Assembly (NCBI GenBank): GCA_964007475.1
Contig: OZ023273.1
Coordinates: 29,871,557 to 29,935,556 of the forward strand
Direction of reading: 5' to 3'
DNA from: Hybos culiciformis
Taxonomy: Eukaryota; Arthropoda; Insecta; Diptera; Hybotidae
DNA: 64,000 bases
Notes under the pieces: generated by a model
What the model was told of the DNA's origin: nothing
Databases searched by the model: none
What the model saw: only the letters and a program-made list of their open reading frames with translations
Shown here: in pieces, positions 24,370 through 36,272 of the stretch
How positions within the stretch are numbered: the stretch's first letter is position 1
Layout of the letters: the number at the start of each line of letters is the position of its first letter
Position numbers and translations under genes: made by a program

Positions 24370-27300
24370 TAGACACATATTTTTTCATTTATTCATTAGT
24401 TATGATTTTTCGCACAACTACATTCGAATTTTTATAAGTTGTGTAATTTTAAAACTAAACATCCTCAAAATTGAAAAAATTAATGAGTATTAAAGAGAAT
24501 AGAAAAGCTTTTTTTTTGGGGGTCTGAAAAAATTGGAAAAAAAAAAATAAAAACGATATTTTAAAAAGTTGTTTGACATAGTTACTCTATATTATACTTC
24601 CTTTATGATAAAATCCAATTTTTTAACTAAAAAATTATGTTTAATTTTATATTTTTAACTAAATTGTGATTTATAAGAAACCCAAAATTTTTTAAATATG
24701 AATCCTTGATGTTATGTGATTCAAAACAATTATTAAAGTAATAAACCTTCTTCATTATATTTATGTATTTTTTAATGATGCTTTCTTTATTTATATTATG
24801 CAACAAACAAAGCCCAGTGATTATTGAAAAAAAAAACGCATCAACTGAGTTGTGTTTGTCTCATAATTTTTTTTTAAATCGTTGATCGAAATATAGATGA
24901 ATTTTATTTACGAAGTGTTACACAATCTTCAAGATTCTTTTATTAATCGACAATTTGAATATTCCACACACAAAAATTGATTAGAAACTACTGTTTCAAA
25001 TATCCAAAATTGTTACATTATAAATTTTAGAATATGATAAGAGCTGAATAGTTACGAACTCTTTCTAAGCTTGAATAAAATGAAAAAAGCGCACGTTACG
25101 AACTACTCAATTTTTCTAGTGAAATTATCCAAAAATTACTATTTTTTAAATTATTTCTTGTGTTGATATACTGTTCCGATATATTTAAAAAAAATTTTAT
25201 CTTTATTGTTGTCGTTGCAACGTTAAAATTATATCTACACAATTAAAAAATAAAATCGTTTTAATTTTCAGAAAATAACGAAATTTTGTTTAAAATTCTT
25301 TGTTATTTCTATACTACTGAATATTAAATTTTTGCGAAACGATATTTTTATAACTTTTTTTATCGACATATATTTTACGATTATTGGAAGGGATTGTTTA
25401 CAGAAATTTTTATTGTTGATTTGATTCATATTTTTTTCATTTGAATACAGAAAAGTAAAAAAATTTTTTTAATTTTTAATGAAATATTTTTATTGGTTTT
25501 TCGTAGTTCAATTCCCTATTGGGGGAATCCTTTGTCGGCATCGTGGAGTAGTTACATTGTTATTATCTTCAGGTTGGGATTTATGTGAATTTGTGAATTG
25601 TAAGCTTGAAGAAACAGTGGTATTGCTTAAGACGGTCATCCATTGATATAATCAGTGTTCAACAATTATTAATTAATTTTTATTTAAATTTCCTTATTTT
25701 GAATATTAATTAACGATTTGTTGATTTTTAAAATAAAATCAGACAAATCTTTTGGAATAATTATTTCTTTATTCAAACCAACAATTATCTGGAGCTAAGC
25801 CCATATAAGATAAACTAATTTAAAAATATTAAATGTTTTTACAAATATATAATATGATTCAGTTAGGTCAATGATCTGATCTGACATGTTTTCTTAGTCC
25901 AACCTTCAATTTTTCATTACAGAGTCAGACAGTTTTGCAAAATAAAAAGATCTCCTTCTTTGATAATGAGAATATTATTTTTAATTACCACAATATAAGC
26001 ATAAGTCGAAAGGGTTTGTAGTCGTGATCGTACATGACTAATTTCAAGAATAATCATTTAAATGCATATTGATTTTAACTAAGTCACTCATATTTTGATG
26101 TTTTTTGCCAAAAATACCGGCAGTTTCCTTCTGTTTATTATTTTTCTCATTTAGATGGATGCTAAAATTTGATCGTTTTATTCACAATTCTCAATAAATA
26201 ATTTTTGTTACAAGTTAAAATTTGAGAAAAAAAATGTTTTTCATGAGTCTACATTATCAGCTTTTTAATGCCATTTGAAATGCATTTGAATGAAGATAAG
26301 TTTATATTCTTGAATTTTTTCGTATCGATGATAAAGCTTCTGAAAAGTTCTTTGAAAATCCACAAAAAAATGCAAATATTATATTCGTTAATTTTTCTAA
26401 TACTCAAAATTCTGTAGTCAAGTTTTGTTTAAATTTTTACTTTCCACCTTAAATTTATCGAATTGAATTTGTTATAATTTTAATTTATGAAAGTTTTATT
26501 TTCAACGCTTTTATTTTCATAACGTTAGCATTAAAATCAATTTTTATGTTGAAATGAAAAAAAAAAAAAAATTTAACAGTTTACAAATTTTGCAATTGTA
26601 AAATTATTAAAAGGTGTCAAATTACTTAAAAAATAAAAAAAAAGCTACGACAGAAATTTATGTATTATACAGAACTGACCTTACGTTCAGCAATAAATTG
26701 CTCTAATTTGAGTGTGCAGTAAACTTTTTTCCATTTTTCAAGATTAAGTTTCCGGAATTTTTTTAAAGTAAAATGTGAAATATATAAATTTGGATTAAAT
26801 CTAAGATGTCAGAGAATATAATTATCTTTATTTGAATTTTTAGGTCTTTGATTGTTTAATTCCCTCAAGTGTATATCGAAGCTCAATAATGAAAATTAAA
26901 ATAAATTAAAATAAAAAACTTTTGTTTTTGGCTGCATAGAAAAAAATTTCACAGAGATTTTAAAGAATAAATTTTTAAAGAAAATAATTTTCTTAATTTT
27001 TTGCGTCGACGGTAAAATTTTCCTTACCGTTTTCAAAAACGTGAATTTTATTGAACTTAATGTGAAAGAATTGATGAACTTTGCTATGAATGTCATGGTA
27101 TAATATTTTTTTTTATCAATAAGTAGTTAAGGTTTTTGTTCACTTTATCGAAGGAAAATCAATAAATTTAGGGATGTAAATCGCCTCAGGTCTGAAATTT
27201 AAAAATTAATAGTACATTTTAACTAAGTACTAACTAAATTAAACAGTATCGGATCGGAATGTATATTAAAGGGGCAAATAAATAAATAAATCAGTTACTC

Positions 27301-29242
27301 CTAATGTCCTGATCAGTTATTTTATTTCGGAAAGGTTAAATTTTTACCTACAAAAGAAAAACAAATTATTTTAATGTTTTTTTTATTTATTATTTTATCA
27401 AATTTTAATTTTTCTAAAATTAAACTACATATACATTATGTATACAACATAAATTGAATGAATGTCAAGTTTTCATTCGTTAAAAAAAAATTTTTAAATT
27501 AAAAAAATAAAGGAGATTTTAACAACTGATATTTACACAAATTACTATTAAATTATTTTTACTTTTTTTCTCTAACGACGATATAATATTATAAATTTTA
27601 CTTTTTATGTAACTATTTTAATTGATATACCTAAATCATTTCAACTAGGTATGTGAAAAACTCATATTGAATTAAGTTCTCGATTTTATACATTTTTATT
27701 TTAATCTCCATTTAATTAGCTAAGGGGTGGCAAGTTCACTTACAGTGAATAGTGAACTCTTTTTATTGCATATCTTAACCTTTAACATTTTTGACTTGAA
27801 CTCGTGATTATATTTTTAAATATAAAATAATTTTAAAAAAAATCATTATAAATAATATGTAAATATCAATATTACATGTTGTCAGAGATTACAAAGTATG
27901 AGATGTAATTTTTGATACTAAATTTTGTTTTTGCTATGGGAGTACTAATGCGCGCTAGTGTATTTTATTTTTTGTACAGGTATATTTTCAAATGATTTAT
28001 TAATGCGTACAAAAGGAAGGTGGACGTACCAGTTAATCCATTTTTTCATACCAAAAGTCTCATACTTTATTATCCGAGTATAATACGTCGTTATTACAAA
28101 AATAAAATTATTTTTCAAATGATATAAAAATATACATATTTTTTAAATTATGTAATGTTTATTGAATTTATATTTTTGGTTACATTTATTTAATATTAAA
28201 AAAAAAAATTATTGACTTTCACATTTAAATATTTCCTAATCTAATATGTAAGGTACTAATAAACTTTGTATTTGGTATTTTTTCTTGGATTGGTATTAAA
28301 AATTAAAAAAAAAATTAAATACTAAATTTATCTTGAACATGCCTAACGTTTGAAAAATGTTTGGACTGTAAAAAAAATATTTATGGGACCTGTAAAATTA
28401 AAAATAATTTCAATTTAAAATAAAAAAATAAATAGTAAAAATTCTTGACAATTTATTGTGTACCTGGTACTGGTACCTTTTTTCTTCTTGATATACTCAC
28501 ACTTCATCTGTGGAATATATTCCAGATCATTAACGTGATCTTAGATTTAGTAATATCGTTTACATAAAATTTTCATTTTCAAAACAAATAATAAAAAATA
28601 TAAATTTGTTTTAATTACTGCTTTATCCAAATAAGCTAAAAAATGTATTTTATAAGAGTTCTGTATTATTTAGACTTTTTATTATTATTCTTATTTTTTT
28701 CAATGCAAAGCGCAAAAACGTGTTTAAGCATGATACGAATGAAAGTGGGATAACTCTGTTTTGGCTATATTATAGCTAAGCTAACATTTAATAAATTTCA
28801 AAACATTTCCAACATTTAGGACTTCATAATATATTGAAATATTTCCATTCGAAATAGAAAATCACTTATTTTCCCGGTTAAAACCAATCTTCAGAGATAA
28901 AAAATATTTCATAATAAATCGAAATCTTGCTAGAATTTAGTACAAACTTAAATAAAATATTTTTCAGTTTTATGATAGCTCTAACTATTCAAGATCATAT
29001 ATAACATTTACAATTAAAATATAAGTAAATGTAAAACAATTTTCCCGGCAGTTTTCATATTATAAAAATAATCAAATACAGTTTAATAAATATAATTTTA
29101 TAAACTTTGTTCAGTTTAAAAGGCAATTGCAGCAAAACTTGTATTTAAATTTATTTATTTAAATTTAAATGCAAAATTTCAAATAATTTGATTGAAACAA
29201 CTTTGTGCAACTACATTCGTTTTTTATAATTGAAAAAAAAAG

Positions 29243-30649
29243 TCACCATTTTATTAAAGGCTTATATTGTTCAATAACAGCAATTCGTTTAATTGTTTCA
29301 TAGCCTAAAATTATACTAAATGAGAATGCTGCCGATTGCACCAAACGAGCTGACAATCCTTTAAAAAACATATTCAATTTTTCTTCTCTCCAAAGCTCTT
29401 GGAATGCGAATTTCATAGAATCTAATCGTTGAACCTTAAAAAAAAAATAAATGAATTTATGATATCTCAAACAGAAATGTTGTTAAATAAAACTTCACAT
29501 CATTCAGGATTTTTAGTGTCGTTAAGTGTTGATCATATCTGTTATTTTTAATGAATTACCTGTAACCTTGCTCGTACTATATCTAAAGGATTTGTTATTA
29601 CTGTTGTTGTGAAGCCACCTAAGCTTCCAGCTACACATTGTATTAGAAGATGGGAAACCCAGATTGGACAAATTTTGAGAAGCTCATCTAAAAATGATAA
29701 ACTGATTATTTGATACTAATATTTATATGTAAAAATTAACCTTGATAAACATGATAAAATGCCCACCACATTGCAGAATTAGGAACATAAGCTAATAAAC
29801 TTGCGGTGTAACCACGATAAAAACCTTTGATCAAGCCATCACGCATATAAATTTCACGTGCTATTTGCATGGAAATATTAATTCGACTTTTCGTTAGATC
29901 AATTGCTAACGGATTAACACCAATTTTACCAGATGATTGCATACCTAAAACCATAGCATGTTGTGATATCACATCAAATGGCACAATTATTGTTTGACCA
30001 ACTAATGATGCACATCCACCACCAATTAATGCTTTTATTCGATCTCCAGCTCCTAAGTTACCGACGAAATGCCGGACACTTTCATAAGTACTAATATAAA
30101 ATACACCTGATACTATTTGCACAGAAGATATCCAAAATCCTCGATATAGTCCAGGAATTCCCTCAGTTTTGTAAATTTTTGAACCAGCATCAATTAATCC
30201 TGAATAAACGTCACTTTTATATTGTATCTGAAACATGAAATTCCAATTTTACTTTTTAATTTTAGCATTCTCGAAATAAATAAATAAATAATTAGTTAAT
30301 TTCTACGTTATGGCTCGATGGGGAATTATAGGCCCATCGGGTAGGGCAGTACAACGGGTAAATTACCCAGTTGCAAGGAGATCTTGGTATTTCCGACCCG
30401 CTACAACCTAACTTAACCTAACCTAGTTTCTACGTTAAGTAATTTTTTTTCAAGAGAATGAATTTATTTTTATGCAAATTATAAAATATTATATTTGTAT
30501 ACCTGCAATTGAGTTTTAATCACTGTTAACGGATATAAACAACATCTAACTGTGAATGAACTTAACATTGACATCGGGAAAAATTTTTTCTTGTCCATCA
30601 TATCCCACTCAATTGTTTTTACGTACGCTGAATTTCCATCTACATCCAT
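29243..30649 (-). CDS. SLC25A44: Mitochondrial carrier, SLC25A44 type
   Basis: Four minus-strand exons: 30503-30649 (ATG at 30647-30649), 29741-30227, 29560-29687 and 29243-29434; 954 nt, 317 residues, against 314 in human SLC25A44. The start exon carries the family N-terminus TIEWDMMDKKKF. Three carrier repeats are visible with their helix-kink signatures: YPLTVIKTQLQ (Thr in place of the acidic residue, as in the human protein), VPFDVISQH and NPLDIVRARLQ. Each is followed by a matrix-helix Gly-rich segment such as GLYRGFW, GFYRGYTAS or FFKGLSARL. Carriers of this type sit in the inner mitochondrial membrane; the mammalian one imports branched-chain amino acids. All three splice joins keep phase, and one is Q|G + AT, giving Asp. 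Assignment to the subfamily is firm; the substrate in this species is inferred. Confidence 0.95.
30310..30425 (-). repeat. SINE-like repeat, copy 1
   Basis: On the minus strand this starts with a (CCTAA)-like tail complement and contains GTAGCGGGTCGGAAATACC, then a GC-rich body down to CCCATCGAGCC. A second, shorter copy lies at 56744-56805. GGGTCGGAAATACC resembles a degenerate B box. It lies in the first intron of the carrier gene. Confidence 0.55.
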
Positions 30650-30990
30650 TTGTACAAATTTAACAAATAAATTACTTAATATAGGTACAATTTTACAAAT
30701 TTATTTAATAGTTTATAAATTTCTTGTTTTTTTTTTTGTTATTATATATACTATAATCAATTATTTAAAAAAAAAAAAAATATTTGTGTTTGTTATATTT
30801 TATTTCTACTATTACAGGTCATCCTTGTTTTCCATTGAAATTAAAATATTTTTTTTCGAATCAAATTGATTATTTGATTTATGTTTCTTTCCAACAATAT
30901 TCCATGAATTTATTTTCAATTGTCCTTTTAACAGCATTACCAATTATATTCCTTAAAAAAAAAACTGAATGTAATAATATGAATGTAGGT

Positions 30991-31464
30991 TAAAACTGAC
31001 CATATTTGGCCCGCTTAATGCGGGACAAATGCTGGACATTTTTAGTTATTCGCAAATATCTCGAAAACGGTGCGTTTTACAGCAATTTTGAGGTTGTCCA
31101 ACCTTCGGTGACCATCAATCCAAATTTTAATTACCTATTCAAAAAGCACTGGAACTTAAATAACTATCAAAGGGTTACTGAGATATTGAATTTTAAAAAA
31201 AAATTAAATATAAATAAAAATAAATAAATAAATAATTAAAAATAATACTTGCTTATATTTTTCAAAATTCAATATCTCAGTAACCCTTTGATAGTTTTTT
31301 AAGTTCCAGTGTTTTTGAATAGGTAATTAAAAGTTGGATTGATGGTCACCGAAGGTTGGACAACCTCAAAATTGCTGTAAAAAGCACCGTTTTCGAGATA
31401 TTTGCGAATAACTAAAAATGTCCAGCATTTGTCCCGCATTAAGCGGGCCAAATATGGTCAGTTT
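30991..31464. mobile_element. 470-bp near-perfect palindrome (foldback element)
   Basis: The left arm (about 30994-31200) and right arm (about 31258-31464) are reverse complements over roughly 200 bases, starting AACTGACCATATTTGGCCCG and meeting at an A/T-rich centre of about 60 bases. TTAA sits at both outer edges (GGTTAAAACTG and CAGTTTAATT), suggestive of a piggyBac-type TTAA target, and TGTAGGT also occurs on both flanks. The open frame at 31006-31227 is just the left arm. Confidence 0.85.
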
Positions 31465-32706
31465 AATTGTAGGTATACCTTACTAGGATAAAGGTTTTTC
31501 TTTATATGTACTTAACATTTTTCCGAAGTTAGGCTAAAAACAGCAATTTAATTTCGTTCCGAAGTTAAAATAAAAAATTTAGATTAGAATACCTACCCTT
31601 ATTAGGTAAGTATTTGGATTTAAAGTTAAAAACTTGTTAATCGGTAATTATTCGTACCAATTTTCAATTATAACTTTAACCTACATATTTCATCATCTTC
31701 GAATTTTCAAGAACTCAAAAAGGTTCAAGGATTTTTAAATATTTATTTGTAAGAAACTACCTACCTAGTGATCTGTTGGGGAAAAAAAGAGCAAGGAATA
31801 GGTACCTATCCATTCAAAATTAGGTCAAAGCCGAATAACCTTGCACTTCGAGTTAAACATCAAAAAGTCACCTTTGTTTTGATTAAAGAAATTTTTTTTT
31901 CTTTTTCCTGTTTTGTTTTAATATTTATTTTGTCTTGAAAAATAAGAGATAAAAATGTTGATAAAAGATATGTATAGAAGTCAAATAAACAAATTATATA
32001 ATGACAGAAGAACCAAGAAAAGTATAAGTTAGAAAATTTATTTTTATTTTTTTTTTTGATAAAGGAGAATTTAAGCCGAATACTGAAGAGAATATACGAA
32101 TTTTTGATGTAAAAATAAAAATTTTATTAAAATGAAAATGGAAATTTTCTAATGCCCACCTAAGAAAAAACGATTTTGTTTTTTTTTTAATTTTAATATT
32201 ATAATTATAAACAATAAATCTTACCTAAATTAATTGAAACATTTAATTTTATTAAAATAAATTTTGTAATTAAAATTATAATTTTTATGAAAAAGTTTTT
32301 TTATAATTTTAATTTTATTATTGTTTTGGCATTCGACATTGAAACCTTTTTTGACATTTTTTTACATTCAATTCAAATTCAATCATTCAATAGCAATAGC
32401 TGACTTTTTGATGCCATAAGAATGTAGGTTGAAACAAAAATATTGTTTTTAGAAATTAAAAATACATTTTATGCGTATTTTAACAAAATTATTTGCATGG
32501 TTTTATTTTCATTGAAGCGCAATTTAAAGGTAGGACTACAGATCGGGTAAATAACGTTTATTCATATAGAATTTTATATGAAAACTTATTTTACCTGATC
32601 TGTAGAACTATCTTTAAATTTCGCTTGAAGGTTGAAAAAAATTGATTGCCAACAAAAATTTTTACTATCATAAAAAAAAGAGAGATATCAAAAAATGTTC
32701 CTATTA

Positions 32707-33020
32707 CCTAGTTTACATGATAGTCCAACCGTGGTTGAGTCGAAATGTGGTTGAAAAGAGGTAAAATGTTTACATGATGTAGTCGAAAAGCATGTGGTTG
32801 AACTGTGGTTGAATTGAATTTGAAAACAACACACAAAAAAGAAACAAAACAAACAGCTGTTGCTTATTTTTTAACCGGGTTAACCGTTTACATGGATAGA
32901 GTTAAACTTAACCGAGCGAATTTCTTGGGTTGAGTCAGGTTAACCCAGGTTAACTTTACCACCGTTTACATGTAGTTGAACCGTAGTTGAACCCGGTTTC
33001 AACTCTCCATGTAAACTAGG
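32707..33020. mobile_element. 314-bp MITE with TA target duplication
   Basis: Perfect 13-bp inverted ends CCTAGTTTACATG (32707-32719) and CATGTAAACTAGG (33008-33020) with TA on each side (32705-32706, 33021-33022). The interior repeats the words GTTTACATG and GTGGTTGAA several times in both orientations. It has no coding capacity. The ends fit a Tc1/mariner-type transposase acting in trans. Confidence 0.8.
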
Positions 33021-33959
33021 TATATGTTTATATGTCCTACTTTTTTAGCTCCTATCCTATTTCTCAAAATAACATAATTCGCACGGTGAAAGTTATGTCA
33101 CTTCCGGTGGGAATTACGTCATATTCTGCAAGTGCGAATTCTAGCTGTATAACCAAGTCATGTTACAATCAATCTAATTTATACGTACGAATAAAAACTA
33201 AAGGAAGAGTAAATCCAGCTTTAGAACGAAGTATCTCTCTTCATACATTATTGAGACTAATCCATTAACATTACAGGGCTAAACTAATTTCTCCATTTTC
33301 TAATTTTTCACGAACTTAAATAATATCAACTTTTTTTTTCCATTTTGAGATTATTTTATATTTTTTTTAAATTTATATTTCTTTTTTCCACCTCATTATT
33401 ATTATTATTTTTTATTTCATTATTCATATAATTCTTAACAATTCATAAAATACTTCTAGAGATACAGATACAAATATCTTAGACACTATATTAGACACTA
33501 TCTTAGTACACTATGAAAAAATGGTTATTAAAAATAATGTCTGAGCTAAAGGAAAATTATGAACAAATCACACTATTATTATCTTGATTCGATTGCCTCG
33601 AAATTCAAATTGGAAAATAATTAATTTTTCAAATTTTTAATCAAAATATATATTTTTTTCATTACCTAAATAGTTTGCAAAGAGTTTCTTCTAAATGAAA
33701 AAAATATAAAAGTTAGGAAAAATGTAAAAATTTTGGTCTAAAAATATGAAAATATGTATGCACGGAGGTTAAATTTTGATGAGTACGCATTTAGTTTTTT
33801 TTTTAAATTTACCTGATGTTGGGTCCTAGAGTCCTAGACTTTAATTTATAATAATAAAAATATTTTAATGTGCATTTCTTCGGTAAGTTGTATTTACATT
33901 CGCAAATTTAGCTCGGTAAATGGTCCATTGCATGCATCAATACACATGCAATTATAGGG

Positions 33960-34075
33960 AAATGTAAATTGTATTTACATTTCCCTGTGATGTAAATTGT
34001 ATTTACATTTCCCTGTGATGTAAATTGTATTTACATTTCTCTATATTGTATTTACATTCTTCATTTTGAACTGCG
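33960..34075. repeat. 28-bp tandem array
   Basis: Units of the form TGTAAATTGTATTTACATTT followed by CCCTGTGA, three full copies plus a decayed one. Each unit is itself a short palindrome around TGTATTTACA. It belongs to composite element copy 1. Confidence 0.8.
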
Positions 34076-34131
34076 TAATACTATAAACAAAAATAATATC
34101 ACTCACACTCACAATATTTCTCTTTTTTCCT

Positions 34132-34390
34132 TTTATCTGTAAAAGAAAGAAATAAAATAAATAAAATTAACGTGGAACATTTCCCAAAACTTCTTTTACC
34201 TGTAAAAGAAAGAGAAATTAAAGAAGAATTAACGTGGAACATTTCCCAAAACTTCTTTTATCTGTAAAAGAAAGGGAAATTAAAGAATGATTAACGTGGA
34301 ATATTTCCCTCGGTTTTTTTTATCTGTAAAAGAAAGGGAAATTAAAGAATGATTAACGTGGAACATTTCCCTCCATTTCTTTTATCTTTA
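34132..34390. repeat. 62-bp tandem array, four copies
   Basis: Each unit contains CTGTAAAAGAAAG, AAATTAAAGAA and TTAACGTGGAACATTTCCC. The later copies are more alike than the first. Part of composite element copy 1, and not found in copies 2 and 3, which carry different minisatellites. Confidence 0.85.
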
Positions 34391-35482
34391 TTTTTTATTA
34401 TAAATTATCTCTATATTCTCTCTTTGCAACTACCTCTCACATGTACATTAAAGCAGTATACAATACGTTAATCAAATTTGTTATACAGCTCGTTCTGTAT
34501 ACACACAAACTCGTAGACACTCGTCAATATTATATCACTCGACCTTCGGTCTCGTGATATAAATATGACTCGTGCCTATGTGTTTGTGTGTATACACAAC
34601 TCGCAAGAATAACAAATTTTCCCATGTATTGTAATCTACTATTTTCTTCTAATAAAATGTAAATTATCGGACTTTTACTTTAAATGTTTAAAACATTAAT
34701 TTCAGCAAAGCACTATATATGTATTATCAATTGAATACTTCATTTGAATTTTTTTTTTGTATTTGAGATGCTGGTTTTTCAAGTACATCAAAGCTTATAG
34801 TGTAAAAGAAGGATAAATATAGATACTATAACATCCTTGACCCAAACAGGGCATTTTTCATTGCGAACAATCGCCGAAAAAAAAAAAAAATGAAAAAGAG
34901 CTGAAATAAAAATGAAAAATTTACCAATTTCAAATAAAATGAGTTGAAACTTGAAGAAAAAAATAAAACAAAATATAGTTAATGTCTATTAATATTTTAT
35001 CTATCTATTTAGTTAATCTATTTAATACAAATAATAGTTCAATATCAATAAAGTAACGAAATAAGACTTAATAAGCTTTACTTCACATTCACGTAGAAAA
35101 AAGTGTAATCTTATAAATTTAATGATTTTTTTCGTTACTTATTTATTAAAATTTATTGAATTAAAAAATGGAAATCGCCTAAAAGTATTGGAAAGTAATT
35201 TCGAGTGATTTTTCGTTTTTGTGTTTTTGGGCTTTTTTTTAATTATGAAACATCGCCCGAAAAATGAAAAATTGCCCTAAATAATTGGGAAAAAGTATTT
35301 CACTGTAAAATTGTATCATCATATAAATTAACTTAAATAATTTAAATTATAATTTTAATGTATTATTAAAAATAATTTATTATACAATCGTTTTAATTCA
35401 TTCGAAACAAAACATAACTTTTGTACGTATGTACGTACATATAAAAGAGAAATAAATTAGTTGTTAGTGTTTTGTTGCAGAT

Positions 35483-35520
35483 CAGAGCCGGATTTTAACT
35501 TATTCAGGTCCTAGGCCAAA
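35483..35520 (+). mobile_element. Solo hAT terminus
   Basis: CAGAGCCGGATTTTAAC followed shortly by GGTCCTAGGCCAAAA is the stereotyped left end of a common animal hAT family. I found no matching right end (CCGGCTCTG) in the next kilobases, so this is either a truncated copy or one whose other end is decayed. Confidence 0.45.
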
Positions 35521-36209
35521 ATCAACTATTGTCGTCTTCTGTGAAAAAATATCTAATTTTTAAAACATTATATAGGTTTAAGGTTTTTTTATTTATTTCA
35601 TAGTCTATCTTTTAAAAGATCAATACATTTTTAGCCCAAAGATCTACTATACTAAAGTTAAATTTTTGCTTTTGACATCACTACTTAAAAACAACATTTA
35701 TTATTGCATACTCAATGAATTAAATGCAATGCCTATTAAATCAGCTACATGAATGAATTAGGATTTCCCATTATTCAAATATGAAGTACAATAGAATTTT
35801 TTGTTGTTATGATATATGATATAAGGATGGTCAAACCATGCGCATTAGTAGTTATATTTTTTTTGAAACCTCCCACTTATTCATTCAAAAATGTTCATTG
35901 GATACATGCACATTTTCCTTAACAATTTCAACTTTTATCCATGATTGCATCTTTGATGTGAAATAAATCATTTAGTATCAACTTTATATTTATCTGACAT
36001 TGTCATTTTTTATAAATATAAATTAATTTTAAAATTAAAACGGTTCAATAAAATAATTTCTTTAATTTTTTTTTTATATAAGAGTAATAATTAAAATCGA
36101 TACTTCGGCCCAGTGTTTATGAAATGCTGAAATTTTACATCAGCAAAATAAATTATTTCTCTATAGAATTCAAGAAATAATTAAATATTTTTAGTGACAT
36201 TAAAAAAAT

Positions 36210-36272
36210 ATGGATGAATTAAACAAGGATTACCAAACTCAACAAAATAATTTAGATACAACTACAAAACAT
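36210..36272 (+). CDS. Candidate start exon of the ETS gene
   Basis: Twenty-one codons starting [20 protein letters not shown], ending CAT|GTAACT in phase 0. The next exon (45219, starting Asp-Tyr-Leu) also needs phase 0. An acceptor-like TTTTTAG just upstream (36189-36195) suggests that a non-coding first exon precedes it. The composition matches the Asn/Gln/Thr-rich exon it would join, across a 9-kb intron. Confidence 0.5.

Larger units (their letters stand above)
22196..29242. other. 7-kb gene-poor spacer downstream of aconitase
   Basis: Contains the aconitase 3' untranslated region (candidate AATAAA at 22606-22611) and, on the far side, the 3' region of the carrier gene; the two genes converge. 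Two MITE-like elements (23203-23455 and 23881-24369) lie within. The rest is AT-rich with no coding signal; open frames such as 23289-23723 overlap the elements and have no splice or family support. Confidence 0.5.
33850..34648 (-). mobile_element. Composite palindrome-minisatellite element, copy 1
   Basis: Inverted relative to copies 2 and 3. From right to left it holds a flank ending TAGTAGATTACAATACATG (34629-34647 reversed), a palindrome of about 150 bases (34480-34620) with the apex GACCTTCGGTC, then a block bounded by imperfect inverted ends TTTTAATGTGCAT (33871) and ATGTACATTAAAG (34441-34453). Inside the block are two tandem arrays: four copies of a 62-bp unit (about 34132-34380) and about three of a 28-bp unit (33960-34050). 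No protein is encoded. Confidence 0.75.
30650..36209. other. 5.5-kb gene-free spacer full of repeats
   Basis: Lies between the divergent carrier and ETS genes, so it holds both promoters. Apart from the palindrome at 30991-31464, the MITE at 32707-33020, the composite repeat at 33850-34648 and a hAT-like end at 35483, it is AT-rich without coding signal. The 78-codon frame at 33032-33268 includes a short inverted repeat (AATTCGCAC at 33076, GTGCGAATT at 33132) and is probably repeat DNA. Confidence 0.5.

Noticed and set aside
25540..25620. tRNA-like wording GGCATCGTGGAGTAGTTACA
   Set aside because: The B-box match (GGTTGGGATTT) is poor and no arms pair; too weak to call.
30406..30425. CCTAACTTAACCTAACC resembling insect telomere repeat
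   Set aside because: Only four degenerate units, attached to a SINE-like body; more likely the element's tail.
31006..31227. 73-codon open frame
   Set aside because: Lies within one arm of the palindrome; no start context, splice signal or family resemblance.
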